A stretch of DNA of 64,000 nt from Knoxdaviesia capensis. Its lineage: Eukaryota; Ascomycota; Sordariomycetes; Microascales; Gondwanamycetaceae. Of this stretch, positions 1 through 11,155 are shown in pieces; positions within the stretch are counted from its first letter, which is position 1; each line of letters opens with the position of its first letter. The DNA lies in contig LNGK01000005.1 in the NCBI GenBank assembly GCA_001510575.1, positions 1,096,466-1,160,465 on the forward strand, read 5' to 3'. The position numbers and the translations under genes are program-made. A model generated the notes under the pieces. It did no database searches, was not told the origin of the DNA, and was given only the letters and a program-made list of their open reading frames with translations.

Positions 1-3000
1 TCGTCCTTCGGGTCCTGCGCAGTAGCACTGGTGCGAAGCTTGACTTTGTTGGCCGAAGGAGCGGCGGCGTTGTCACCATCAGTCACAGCTGTGGCGTTCG
101 GGTTGGTAGTGGCGTCGTCCTCAGGGGAAGCACCAGCAGCTGCGGCGTCGGCAGCAAGTTGACGTTCGTTCGCTCGCTTGTTCGTGAGTCTCAGACGTTT
201 CGGGGGTGGTTCCATCGTGCCATCATCAGCGGCAGGCACGGCAACATTAACATTGGCCTCAGACTCGCTGTCAGTGATCGCGGCCTTCTTGGCCCCCTTG
301 GTGGTCTTCTTCTCCTGGGTAGTAGTAGCGGCGGCTCTGCGGCGCTTAGGCGCCTGGGGCGCGACGTTGTCCGTGGTCACACCACGACGAGTAGTAACCA
401 TGGTTGCTGGTTCAAGTTCGGATTCGTCGTCACTTGATTGTTCTTCGGAGGCAGAGTCGTCTTCAGACAATGAGTCTGAAATTTCGCTCTGGCTGTTTCG
501 GTCGTCGTCTTCCTGGTTATAGGAGTCGGCGAGAGCTCGGCGCGACAATGGTCGGCGAGTCAAAGGAGAGGGGGATGGAGAGATAGAGGGGGAGGAGTTA
601 AGGGAAAGGGGCGAAGACGATGCTGATGATCGTCTTCGGCGGTGAGGTGTTTGGGTAATGGAGGAAAATGCGGAACGCTGTTGTGATGAAGAGAGATTGA
701 TGGGTCGATGATTAGTGAAAGTCGAAAAAAAAAACGAATAACAGTTATCGAAGGATGAAGAGAAAAGAAATGAAGAAGAGGAAGAAAAAACAAGGAAGAG
801 AAAAGAAAGGGGAGAAAAGAGGAAGAAGAAAACACAGCAAAGATAAATAACGATCAGGAGCAGCATTTCCAGCAAATCTCAACAATAACAACATCGTGAG
901 AAAATACCACAACGCGTGATGTAAATGTGCAAGTAAATATAGGGCACACACACGCACACAACATTAGGAAGTCAAAAAACAACATCACGAGAAGTATTCT
1001 TTCCAAGGTAAAGAGGTACCTAAGAAAAATACCAACTGGTGATGCCCCCTTTTCTCAAAACCCTGATCTCTGAAACGATGCAAGGAAAGAGGCAGAAACA
1101 AACTTAAAAGGAAAAGGCAGGGTAGTACTTACATGACGATGTCTCGATTCCACGGAGGTTACGATGTGACGAGCAGAAGTCGTAGGCGTATTCGCGGACC
1201 GTTTCGATGACGGTAAAAAAGACGACTGCAAGTCGGGGGGTGCAAGGTCCGGATGGCCTTGTAGTGCACGGTTACGGTGAGAGCGGTTGCTACTTCTGTG
1301 AGCAGCTGCTTGTCGAGACTGAGGAGTTGAATGGGGGCTATCGTAATCGAAAGCGGAAAGAGTTCGAAGTCCAGAGTCAGTGATCAAGAAGAATCAAAAA
1401 GATAGGTGAAGGTGTAGAGAGAGAAGAAAGAAACAAGAGTATCGAGGGAAGAAGATGGAGACAAGAAAACACAATATCGAAGCAGAAAAGTGTGAAGAGG
1501 GAAGAAAAACAGGAAAGGAAAGAAAAGATTGGAAAAGGGGGAAGAGGATAAATATGGGAGGAAGAGGCAAGAAGAAAGACGAAAAAAACACACGAGAAGT
1601 TGTTGACAACAACGGCATTTGTGAATTCTCCAGTGTCGAGTTGCGAATAACATTAACAAAAAAAGCAAGGGGGACAAAACTTACAACGACAGATCGTGAT
1701 CTTGAAGTCCCTCAGAATGAGAATTCCCAACAGTCGAAGACGACGAAGAAGGAGACGGAGACACAGAAACAGGTGACGATGGAGAAAGCGGCGAGTTCGG
1801 AATTGCAGATGGTGCAGAAGCAGCGGGAAACGAAGAAGAATGCGGATGACGGTGGTTACGGTGATCGGTATTCTGGGGAGGAGGAGGAGAAGAAGAAGAA
1901 AAAGGAGGAGGAGGAGGAAAAACAGAAAGCAGGGTTTTGGAGTGCGGGCCCTGTGCTGTTGACGACGGCGGCATCCGTCCACGGGTTTGTTTTTCGGGTG
2001 AATGGCGGGACACTCGATCACCCATTGTTGTTGACAACAAAATAGGTTTCCGGGAATTGTTGTTGTTGTTGCTGGTTGTGGCCGTACCTGCAATTCCTCG
2101 TCGTTGGGACGAGGCACGCGTCGTGATGATTTTGCCAGGCCGCAGTGTTGACTCCAGTCCCTCATCCTCAACATCGGCCGGAGAGTCCGGCGAGACAACC
2201 ATCGACTCGCGGAGCGGAGTAGTCGAGGCCGGCGTAGACCCCTCGGCACCCAGTCTTTCCACCGCTGTCCGACGCCGGCCTGACCGACGAGTCATGGACG
2301 TCGGCGCAGCAGATCCACGTAGGCCATCCGCGTCCCCGCCATCAGCGGGAGCAGTAGTAGAGGGAGTAGCATTGACATGCGCTTTAGCAGGAATCTCTGC
2401 CTCGTCCTCGTCGTCCTGCTTCGCAAGCTTCCGTCTGGCCAGTCTCGACCCCCGATCCGACCGGGGCGTGGTAGTCTCAGCCGTCTTGGATACCGGAACA
2501 GTAGTCCGCGGCATCTCCAGTGTAACCATCTGGCCGTACGGTGCCTTCTGCGGGACGAGTGACTCGCCACCCTCCGACACACCAGCATCGACCTCCTCGG
2601 CCGGCACGAAATAGTAGCACCCCTTGTTATCCCGTCGGCCCTCCCGCTTTTTCTCCTGCACGAGCCGCGCAAACTCTGCAACTGTGTTGTCATCGGCCGT
2701 TTGGTGGTACACATCCTCAATCATGCTCAGAAAATCGCGGTCGTGGTTGTTCTCATCGTAGAGTGTCCGGAGCGCCCATGCTGTGGGGTACCGGTGGTGC
2801 TTCAGCGCCTCGTCGACCGCAAGCTCAATCACCTTACCGGTTGGTCCCGCGGCTGTTGGCGTCTGGGCTGACGACGTGAGTATGGCGGCTGTGGCCTCAC
2901 GCGCCTTGGCCGGCGTCATCCCCGCCGTCTTGGTGGCCGGTGTGCCCGGAAACAACGGTGGTGCCACTGCACTCGATTGTCGCCGATGCCGCCGTTTGGC

Positions 3001-4224
3001 AGCACTAACCGGAGATGCAGCGGCAGTAGCAACTGGCGACAGCAGCACCGACGACGGGTCATCAACTCCCGTATCTGGGGTAGCCAGTCTTGCACCTCCT
3101 CCGCGTTTTGTCGAAGGCGTCGCCGCATTCAAGGCAGCATCCATGAACACCTTGGAGGTAGCCGCAGCCGAAGCTGTCGCAGCAGCCCGCGAGAGACTAC
3201 GGCGAGAGATCGGGGACCGTAAAGGGGCAGCAGCGGCGGCTGGAGCCGTGGGGGTGGTGGTGGCAGCAGCGGGTAACGACCGGCGGGTCTTCTTGGATGG
3301 TTTCGACGACAGCAGCTGTTGGTGCAGCATTTCCTGCTCGGTGGGCTCCTCGTTCTCGTCGGCCTCGATATCGAAGTCGGGCGTCCGTTGTGCTGATACT
3401 CGAGACGTCAGGGTGATTCGGGGTTGCGGGGGGTGCTGCTCGGGAGGACCAGATTCCGATTTGACTGCGGGTCTGCTGCTATTCCTACTGGAGTTACTGC
3501 TACTGCCGTGGCGATGATCTTGATCTGCTGCGTTGGGGGCTTGGGTAGATGATAAAGAAGATAATGAAGAGGAAGCGGCCGAGGGCCGGAGAATGAGTTT
3601 TTTAGGGACGGGGTTTACAGAGTCACCGGTGGATTCGTCATCAGAATTCATCGGTGGGGGCTTGAGGGGATTTTGGTTATGTGAAACGTCAATTTGGTTA
3701 GTGGAAGCGCGGTGGCCACTGGAAATATCTGGCATCTCTAAATCATCCTGATCGATAGTCGAATCAGCTTTGTGGTGCCGCAGTTTTTTCGTCGACCCCG
3801 CAGGAGCAGCAGCAGCGGTCGGAGTTGCGGCTGCTGCAGGCGAGTTGGCATATGAGGAGCGGCTGCGGCGGTCTTTCGCCTTGGGAAGCGTGCCCAAGGC
3901 AGCCATGTTCTCGACCACACCGTAGCGCATCAGGCCGGCCTCCTCGAAGCTGGGCTTGTTCTGCACGGCCGGCTCGAGCCAGCGTTTCATGAAGCCTCGC
4001 TCGGCGTCACCTGATGACGAGTTCCGTGACGAGGCTGCCGTGCCCAGAGGCGACAAATTTGCGCTGGCCGACAAAGTCGATGGTGATGCCGATGTGCGCG
4101 AGCCGGTGGCTGACGCAGTGGCCAGGGCCGATAATGATGAGGCTGGGCCTGTGCCGTTTGTGGAGGGCTTTTGGGCCGGGCTGGAGTATCGCGACCGCGT
4201 TGATCGGGTGGTGGATGAAGACAT
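1..4224 (-). CDS. Large disordered probable chromatin protein, C-terminus beyond left edge (partial)
   Basis: I do not recognise this gene with certainty. Three exons join in phase: 4224-1685, 1337-1133 and 677-<1, with introns using GTAAGT-type donors. They give at least 1,140 residues. Most of it is Ser/Ala/Thr/Pro-rich and looks disordered, with many basic and acidic patches and nuclear-localisation-like KRRR runs. Two segments look conserved: about residues 78-121 (RWLEP, then a block ending near ALGTLPKAK) and about 462-542, a helical block with YPTAWALRTLYDE and an aromatic end (CYYFVP). Fungal proteins with this second block are, as I recall, often annotated as PHD-finger proteins; no PHD finger lies in view, so it would have to be beyond the edge. 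The methionine at 401 is internal: the frame is open well upstream of it, and the exon starts after a good CAG acceptor. Function is inference only. Confidence 0.6.
678..1132 (-). other. Intron 2 of left-edge gene (455 nt)
   Basis: The donor GTAAGT starts at 1132, right after a His codon, and the acceptor CAACAG ends at 678. A CACTAATC branch site lies about 35 nt before the acceptor. Both flanking exons are in phase 0. The intron is mostly polypyrimidine on the minus strand. A small extra exon inside it cannot be excluded. Confidence 0.55.
1338..1684 (-). other. Intron 1 of left-edge gene (347 nt)
   Basis: The donor GTAAGT starts at 1684 and the chosen acceptor GATAG ends at 1338. An ACTGAC branch-like motif lies upstream of the acceptor. 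Exon 1 ends in phase 2 and exon 2 begins with the one base needed, so the frame is kept. The intron is long for this type of fungus and strongly pyrimidine-rich on the minus strand. Confidence 0.55.
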
Positions 4225-7200
4225 TGTTTCAGATGGTCGACAGGCCGTGGTCTCCTGTCCGCGTTTTTCAGGGGGTGGAAAATTCTGACTGTCTCCGTCT
4301 GTCTCCCTCTCTCGCTCGATGGAAATGTTCGTGTCGAGGCCGGGTTCGGTGGCGAGAGGAGAACTTTGAGCAAAAGGAGCGAAGTTAGTTAAAGAAGAAA
4401 AAAAAACTCTCGTGGTGCAGGGGAAAACTCAGGGCGCAGGTGAAAGCCACACTCCCGAAGTCTGCCATGGTAGGAGCCCATAAAACTATGTCACCCCATC
4501 AAAGCAGCCCGAAATGCCAACAGGAACATACCTAAATCAGAATACCACCGAGATTTCCTCCTTTTTTCACTTCGATCAGAGATTTCCCTCCTCGATGCCG
4601 AAAAACAAGATACTTAAGAACGCTCCGGCGCAGCCACAGCCTCAACGGGCTCGGGGCAAACGCGCCAAGGGGCGGAGAATCAGGAGACAAGATGGCGTGG
4701 CATACACACAAAACACGGCTGCCTTGCCTTTGTCTCGATATTGCCGGTTGTGTGTGTGGCTCTTCTCTTCAGTCCTCGGGAGGGCAGACCCTCGATCTAG
4801 CGATGGTCCTGGGGCACTTCCACGTAGAATTTCGGGTGCTTCCTTTTCGTTCTTTCCCACGACACCGGTATTGGGTTCTTCTCCGGCTCTTCCCTCTGTC
4901 TGTCTCTCCAGGCACAACAGAAACACGGGGGCGGTGGGTGTGAAGAACAAGATCTCGGGGGTTCGGAAGTCCTATAACTATCCCCGGAGAAGAAAAAGAG
5001 GCGGGCTTGCGCGGAGCCAAGTGATCGAGAACGACGGGCTTTTAGCTTTCGAGGCTCTCGGGCAACAGTAACGAGAATATTGAATGTAATGTAAGAATAT
5101 GTATTCTAGGTTCGTCTTGTAGTATGTGGTTCTGTCTAGAGAAAGCGTCAGATCACCAAGTTCACCACACAGGCACTCAAAGGCCATAGATCAACAGCTT
5201 CCCAAGCTTCCCGGCTATAGCGCGTTCTTCCCAAGAGATTCGCGACGGTCGCGACCAGGGGCAACGAGAAGAAGAAATAACATACCTTAAGCATAGAAAA
5301 AAAAGGGGGCGGTTATGCACATCCGTCAAATATGAAGCACTGGAAAAGAAAAAAAAAGTTGTCGAGAGAGAGAATGTGTGCAAGTTCTCTCGCTTTGTTG
5401 TTAACGACCACAGAAAAAAAAATAGGAAGGACGGTTTTGGCGAGAGTGCCTCCTTCCCAGAAATTCCGGGAATTCGAGTTCCTAGGGGGGAAGGACCACA
5501 CCCAAGTCGCGCGCGCTCAGGGAATGGGCGGAAGCAGGTCGAAAGTCTAGTGACGTTTCCCTTTCGCTTTTGGCTGTGTGATTCACTTCATATTCACGTA
5601 TCATGTGAGCATATTCTTTTGGCCCGGTGGACAATTAATATTGAAGAGCTTGTCGGGCGCATTGAGAAAGTGATTTCATTTCAGATTTGTGTGTGAGCAA
5701 TATTCATCGTGGTGATTCATTGTAGCAGGCAGGAAAAAAAGGTACATGGTCACAGGTATCCAGATTTCTTTTTCCAAGATCATGAATTTGTCCAAATCAC
5801 CGCCCGAATCTGCACGAACCGGAGAGGGGAAAACATTACACCACAAGTCGTCAACGTGAGCCTGGTCTCGCTTGTAAGGCGCATATCTTAGGTGTGGTGT
5901 GTGTGTGTCTACATCCCCCTATTTTTTTTTGCCTTTGCTGAGGGGTGGGAAGAATTTCTGCCGTCTTGGAACCACCCACTCACCACGCCGTATTTGTCAA
6001 GCGCAGTTTTTGCTGTGTTCGGCGTCGGGAACTCCACGCACTCTTTCCGGTGGACTCTTCTCGTTATTTTGTGTGTGTACGGGTGTTTGTATACGTGGTT
6101 TCCCAAAGTGTATATTTCCCCCCGTGCTCGATTCAGGAGTGAGTTGATCTCAGTGAATCTGGCCTTGGACCGTGATTCACAGCTTCTTGTGTCTCATGTG
6201 GCCCGGCCCAGCGGCCCAAGGGGAGAAAAAGAGATAACATGGGCTCTGACTGAGATGCCATCACCACACAGTATCTGTGTGTCTCTGTGGCCTTGATAGG
6301 GATTTTGTCTGCTGGGAAGCCAGACCCCCTTTCTTGGAGCTGCTGCACGGTGTCTCGATATCTCGAGATACTAGTAACTCGCGGCGAGAGACAAGTCTTC
6401 ACCCTGGCAGCACAGGCACAACCTCAGACCAAACCCCCGAAGAGGGTCTCTCTTTATTTCCCTCTTCAGTATGCAGTGTCCCACTGTCCACCAGGAGTTC
6501 TTATTGCAGAGTATATATGGGATTCTGTAACGGGTGTTGAATTTCGGTGACGCGATCGTAGAGCAAACAGGACTCCTGCAACACGTTAATCAGTCACTCG
6601 GCCAGTACGCAACAAGGGGGGCCGCGACTCGCATCGGAGAAGTCTCATAAGTAGGAAATCAACAGTATCTTGTATTTCCGGTATTTAGGGAGTCACTTAT
6701 CTCGATCCTCTCAACATCCGAGGTGTCCACGTCAGGAAACAACTCGGGATTCGCACCAGTTGATGGGATTCATCCCCCAGCTTCAGCTCTGCATGTTGGC
6801 GGCGCAAGGGGGGCGGCCACCTTCACCGACCTCAAAATTTTCAGCGTCTCGTAAAAATTCTGTATCGTAGATGTCGTCCTATCGAGTTTATCGTGACTCG
6901 AGTGCTGTATACAGAATTCCCGTTGAGGAACTCATGGCTGTGCTGTGTGGGCCAAAGCTGGACAGAGGCGATCCTCCCCCTGAGAAAGAAAAAAACCCCA
7001 ATCCGGGCCGTTTGATATTCCCGATTTGAGAGTAATCGCGCCCGTAAACCATTCCCGGCTAGGAACTGAGAAACTCGAAACAAATGGGACAGTTTACTAT
7101 TATACGAGTTGTGCTGGGCGAGGCTCTTGTCACGAGATCCCCAAGAGGACGACTTCGGTTGAACTCGGAGTTTTTTGGCTGAACAGTCACTCACCCAAAA

Positions 7201-7710
7201 TTTACCCTGCGTTAACCCCGAGGACGTGCTCCTTCCTCCCCGGGAAACTTCGACGATGATTCACAATCTACGCACTTCAGCGCTTGACAGCAGCTTCGAA
7301 CCGGGAATTCGCAATACAATACTGGTAATACAACCATGACCAACCCTAACCCTTATGACAACCTCACGTCAAGAACATCTCAGAATCGGCCTGGTCGTTC
7401 GAATTGGCTTCACGAGAAACTTGAAATGTGAGAGAAAAAACATGATGCCTTGGAGAGGAGAATAAGCCTGCAGCGGGAACGTCAAAAATTCCCGCTCCAG
7501 AATGCATTTTTTTTGGTGCCTTGTTCCTAACTAGATCTGGGGGATGCGAGAATGTCACATTCCCACAGGAAATGAACAGTTAATAAAAGTTGGAAAGTTG
7601 GAGAGCCTTTCCATTTTCTCTCTCTAATGTCTGATTTCGGAAGCAAGTTCCTCTTTTTAGGTGTTCTGTGCTAAAGTGATAGAGCGACACCGAGAGAGAG
7701 CCAACTGCAT
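4225..7710. other. Intergenic, 3.5 kb, no protein gene seen
   Basis: This lies between the 5' end of the left-edge gene and the 3' end of the PA2G4-family gene. Open frames here are short, lack family-like sequence and show no consistent splice structure. The one repeat of note is a telomere-like AACCCTAACCC at 7342-7352. It is large enough to hold a non-coding RNA gene, but I could not identify one. Confidence 0.6.
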
Positions 7711-9563
7711 TTACTCGTCGCTTTCCTCCTCGTCAGGCCCATCAGCCTTCTTGGTGGTCTTCTTCTTCTTCTTCTTGTTCTTGCGGGCCGAGTTCTTTAC
7801 CAGCGGCTGCTCGAGGATGGCCAGAACCTCCTCATCGGTGATCTTCTTGTCCGACTGGACAAGAGACAGGTCCAGAGGAGGCGGGCCTCCCAGGGTGGTG
7901 ACACCGTTCTTGGTAATGGCTATAGAGAAGGGGCAAATGGGTTAGGATTATACAGGACAAAATAGAAGAGACGCGGTAGTTGGCCGGAGATGAAGGGAAA
8001 GAGGATAAGATAAGAGAGGAACAACATACCAATGGTGGTCAGAAGGCGAGCAACCGGTGCTCCATCCTTGTCACCCACAATCTCGTACTGGCGGAACACG
8101 TTTCCACGCACGCACTCGACGACTCCCGACTTGGCATCACGCTCGTCCTCCAGTTGCCGCAGGCTAAACGGGAAGGTTCCAAACTTCTTCTGCACCTCGG
8201 ACAGGATCTTGCGCGACGTCGGGCGCTTGAGGCCGTAGGTCTGGGTGGTGCGGCGGTGCAGCGTGGCGCGGCCCTCCAGCGTCTTGACCTTGCCGCTGTT
8301 CAGGCTGACGCCCATCTCAACACCCCACACCTCGCCAACCTCGGGCACTCCCTCGCCCTTGGTGCCCTCGGCCGGCGCCAGCACAATCTTCTTCTTGCCC
8401 TCGATCTCGTTGCGCTCAAACAGCCACGACGTGGTGCTCTCGACCAGGTTGCAGTCAAAGGTCTTGACAACCTTCTCCAGCACGCTGGTGATCTTGCTCT
8501 GCGACGGCGCCTTGGCGGCGGCGGTCTTGGCCTTCTCCTCGTCGGTACCGGCGGCTAGCAGGCCGGGGGGCACCATCATGCGCAGAAGCACCTCGTTGGC
8601 GTAGTAGTTGGCCAGCAGCAGGTCGGCGTTGCGGCCGGTGATCGGGGCATCGGCAGCATCGGCAGCCTTGACAATAATGGTGTCGCATACAATGGTGCCA
8701 AGGCCGTCGATTTGCGCACCCAGCTGGATCTTGACGGGCTCGCCCTCCTTCAGCTCGGTGGCGGCTTCGGTCTCATCGGTGGTCAGGGGGGTATACGGGG
8801 TAACATAGGAGGCGGGGGAAATGGTGGTGGGATGAGCGAAGCCTGGATGTTGGGAAGCAAGAAAAAAAAAGAGGTAGCAAAAACGTTAGTGTGGGACGGC
8901 GTTGTTTTCGGGTATAGTGACATCACGCGACGACAGCTTCGTCTGTCAAGCTCAGTTCGAAAGCCACACAGACGACAGCAGCCAGCCGTAAGAAGCAGAA
9001 GACGGGGAGAAAACGAAAGATGTATCTACGAACCCTTCACGGTCTTCTTTCCCCGAAACACCTTGTCAACCTCGTCCTGGATGAGCGCATCGCCCTTCGC
9101 GCAGATGGTGACAATCTTCTCGCCGGCCACGCAGAGTTCCTTGACAGCCGCCAGAACCTTTTCCGAGATCTGACCGGCAGTCTTGTACTTGGTCAGAGTA
9201 TCAGGGTTGGTGATAGAGTAATCTGGAGAGTGAAACCAGCCGAAATGGAGGTACTGGTTAGCATTTTCTGAGGTTGTGGTGAAGATTTCAAGCTCGTTTG
9301 CATAGCTCCAAGAGGCCTATGGCGGGGCAAAAAAATATGCAGCAAAAAAGCTGCACCCCGCCATCAAGCTGTAACTGAAGCATGGAGGGGAGGCAAAGTG
9401 ACTTTTGCGTAAAGAAAAGGAGTAGAGATATTCAAGAAAAGAAAAAGCCCTGAATTAGAAGCTTCATGAAAGCATCTCATGTTCAACCATCATATGAAAT
9501 CAAGAGCATCACAGGCTTAGAGGGGAGAAAATTCTTCTTACCAACTTCTTTCTCGTCAGACAT
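7711..9563 (-). CDS. cdb4: PA2G4/Cdb4-family protein (curved DNA-binding protein, methionine-aminopeptidase fold)
   Basis: Four exons, 9563-9542, 9222-9034, 8842-8030 and 7919-7711, join in phase to give 410 residues. The sequence matches the Ebp1/PA2G4/Cdb4 family: an early YSITNPDTLTKYKTAG block, AHPTTISP, then GLKRPTSRKILSEV followed by a GTFPFSLRQLEDE stretch. The family has the M24 aminopeptidase (pita-bread) fold but is not an active peptidase; members bind RNA, ribosomes or curved DNA and are linked to growth and ribosome biogenesis. The C-terminus ends in a Lys-rich run (KKKKKK) and an acidic tail (EEESDE), typical of the family. The start is set by ATG at 9563, whose exon is only 22 nt. 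The intron 2 donor, GTTCGT, is weak but required by frame. The length is slightly above the roughly 390 residues of animal homologues. Confidence 0.9.
9319..9364 (-). repeat. Nested hairpin inside intron 1 of the PA2G4-family gene
   Basis: A 9-bp inverted repeat, ATGGCGGGG at 9319-9327 and CCCCGCCAT at 9356-9364, encloses a second 5-bp one, GCAGC at 9339-9343 and GCTGC at 9350-9354, with a six-base loop. It sits in the 319-nt intron 9223-9541 and would fold in the pre-mRNA. Confidence 0.7.
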
Positions 9564-11155
9564 GATCACTTAGACAAAAACAGGGTCAGCCCCCTGTCAA
9601 AGCAAAGAATAGAAAGAAAAGAAAGGGGACAGGAAAAAAAAGAAAGACTGGAGATAGTCAGAGTTTAAGGGACGGAGAGAAAGAGAGGAGAACAGAAGAG
9701 AAAAGAGGAATTCGTGGCTCTAGATATAAGAGGAAAAAAAGCAGTACGAGAGTGGGCAGTGGGCAGCTTTTTATTTTATTTATTTATTTTGAAAATAAAG
9801 CGGCACAAACGGGAGCAGAGAGGGAAAGAAGAAACAATGATGATGCACCTTCCCCAATATTTGCTCTAGTTAGGCTGGTACAGGTACTAGAGCTATCAGG
9901 TCACAAGTACTATTTGTATAGGGGTTCCATGTGTTAAGTACCTGGGCTAGCAGTTATTCTTATTTTGACTTTTATTAATTTGCGTGGCAATAGAGATTGA
10001 AGCCCTCATCCAGGCATTGAATTTCAGAAAAAGTGTGCCAGATCTTGCTCCTTCCCGTGATTTATTGCTGTGCTGCTGAAAACCTTATAGGCGGGGAAAG
10101 GCGATGCACAACAGGGAAGGAGGGGCTCTTGTGTGTTTTACGCGGTGCGCGTGAACAGACGAGAAGAAACTGTGGCGTTGTGGAGAAGAAGTGTGGCTTG
10201 GCCCCAAGCCAGCCACTATACCGCTTCTGGCCTGTATCGGTGCAACACAACCACGGAGGAAGCGTGAAGAGGATGTGCGTCTGCATGTCATACGCAGCTT
10301 GACTGGGTTTCAGGCCTGCTCAAGTCCTTGTATGTCGACTTGGAGAGCGATAAGTTCCCACATCGTGCACATTCATGGCGATCTCGATACAATCGGGCGA
10401 AATCCGGGCTGAAGAGTAAACCCCCAGATTAGCCGAACCCGGAAAACGGTGCTGCTCACATAATCATGTTATATAAGCTCCGGCTCTCTGCCTGAACGCG
10501 CTTCGGCATAAAGTAGAAGCTTAACAGTGAATTGCAAGAAGTACATGGACAGTGCATATAAAGCCCCCACTGTAGAATGTACCAATTCTGTGCTCCCTGT
10601 TAGCCCGGGCCCCGAAGTTCCTCTTCGCGCCAGCCATGTTTTTTTTGCGCTGAACAAAAAAGTTAGGAGTCGGAAAAATGTCCTGAATTTCCAACGACAT
10701 CTTCAATTGGAATTTTCTATCTCGAGATATTGTGTACGAGAGAGTGTTTTATCATCATCACGCGGGCTATCTTTTACTGAATTTTGGGAAGTTTTGCTAC
10801 TACGTCCATGCAGCCTTGAATTTGCGTTCTTTTTTTTCCCTCTTCTTTTTCCTTCTCTCCATCCAATCTTCCGAGTCCATTTCATCACGTCTCTAGTGCT
10901 GAACCGACGGCAACGACAAACACCGACGACCTACAGACTTATCGCCATCATTACAGTTCCCGGATCATCATCTTCCTTATTGTTGCGGACTGTGATACGT
11001 CAGTCTTGTTCTACGGACATTCCTTCGGATCTGAGAGTTCTCGACACCGTGTTTCTCCGGCGTTCCCGACCGTTCGGCTTCTTCCCCCCCTTCGCCGTCC
11101 GACGATCTCCTGTTCTCCCGCGTCCCGACATAACACAACCCCGTCACACGTAGCC
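9564..11155. promoter_or_regulatory. Divergent intergenic region between the PA2G4-family gene and snf5 (1.6 kb)
   Basis: It holds both promoters because the genes diverge. Next to the PA2G4-family start there is a purine-rich stretch (9600-9740), and ahead of snf5 a pyrimidine-rich leader (10800-11150), both typical of fungal 5' regions. A short inverted pair CAGGTACT/AGTACCTG lies at 9881-9888 and 9937-9944. I see no gene in it. Confidence 0.55.

Noticed and set aside
399..677. A separate gene starting at the ATG at 401
   Set aside because: The frame is open upstream of this Met and connects in phase to an exon with a clear branch site and acceptor, so the Met is internal.
2783..3517. 244-codon open frame on the plus strand
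   Set aside because: It is antisense to exon 1 of the left-edge gene, whose own frame is far longer and has conserved-looking blocks.
4514..5071. 185-codon open frame on the plus strand
   Set aside because: Composition looks random, there is no family-like segment, and no splice context or leader supports it.
9881..9944. CAGGTACT/AGTACCTG inverted pair
   Set aside because: It is only 8 bp with a long spacer in AT-rich DNA; similar pairs (28710-28741) are expected by chance.
11006..11155. Upstream extension of the snf5 frame
   Set aside because: It would need a TTG start and has no family-like sequence; the first in-frame ATG at 11156 has good context.
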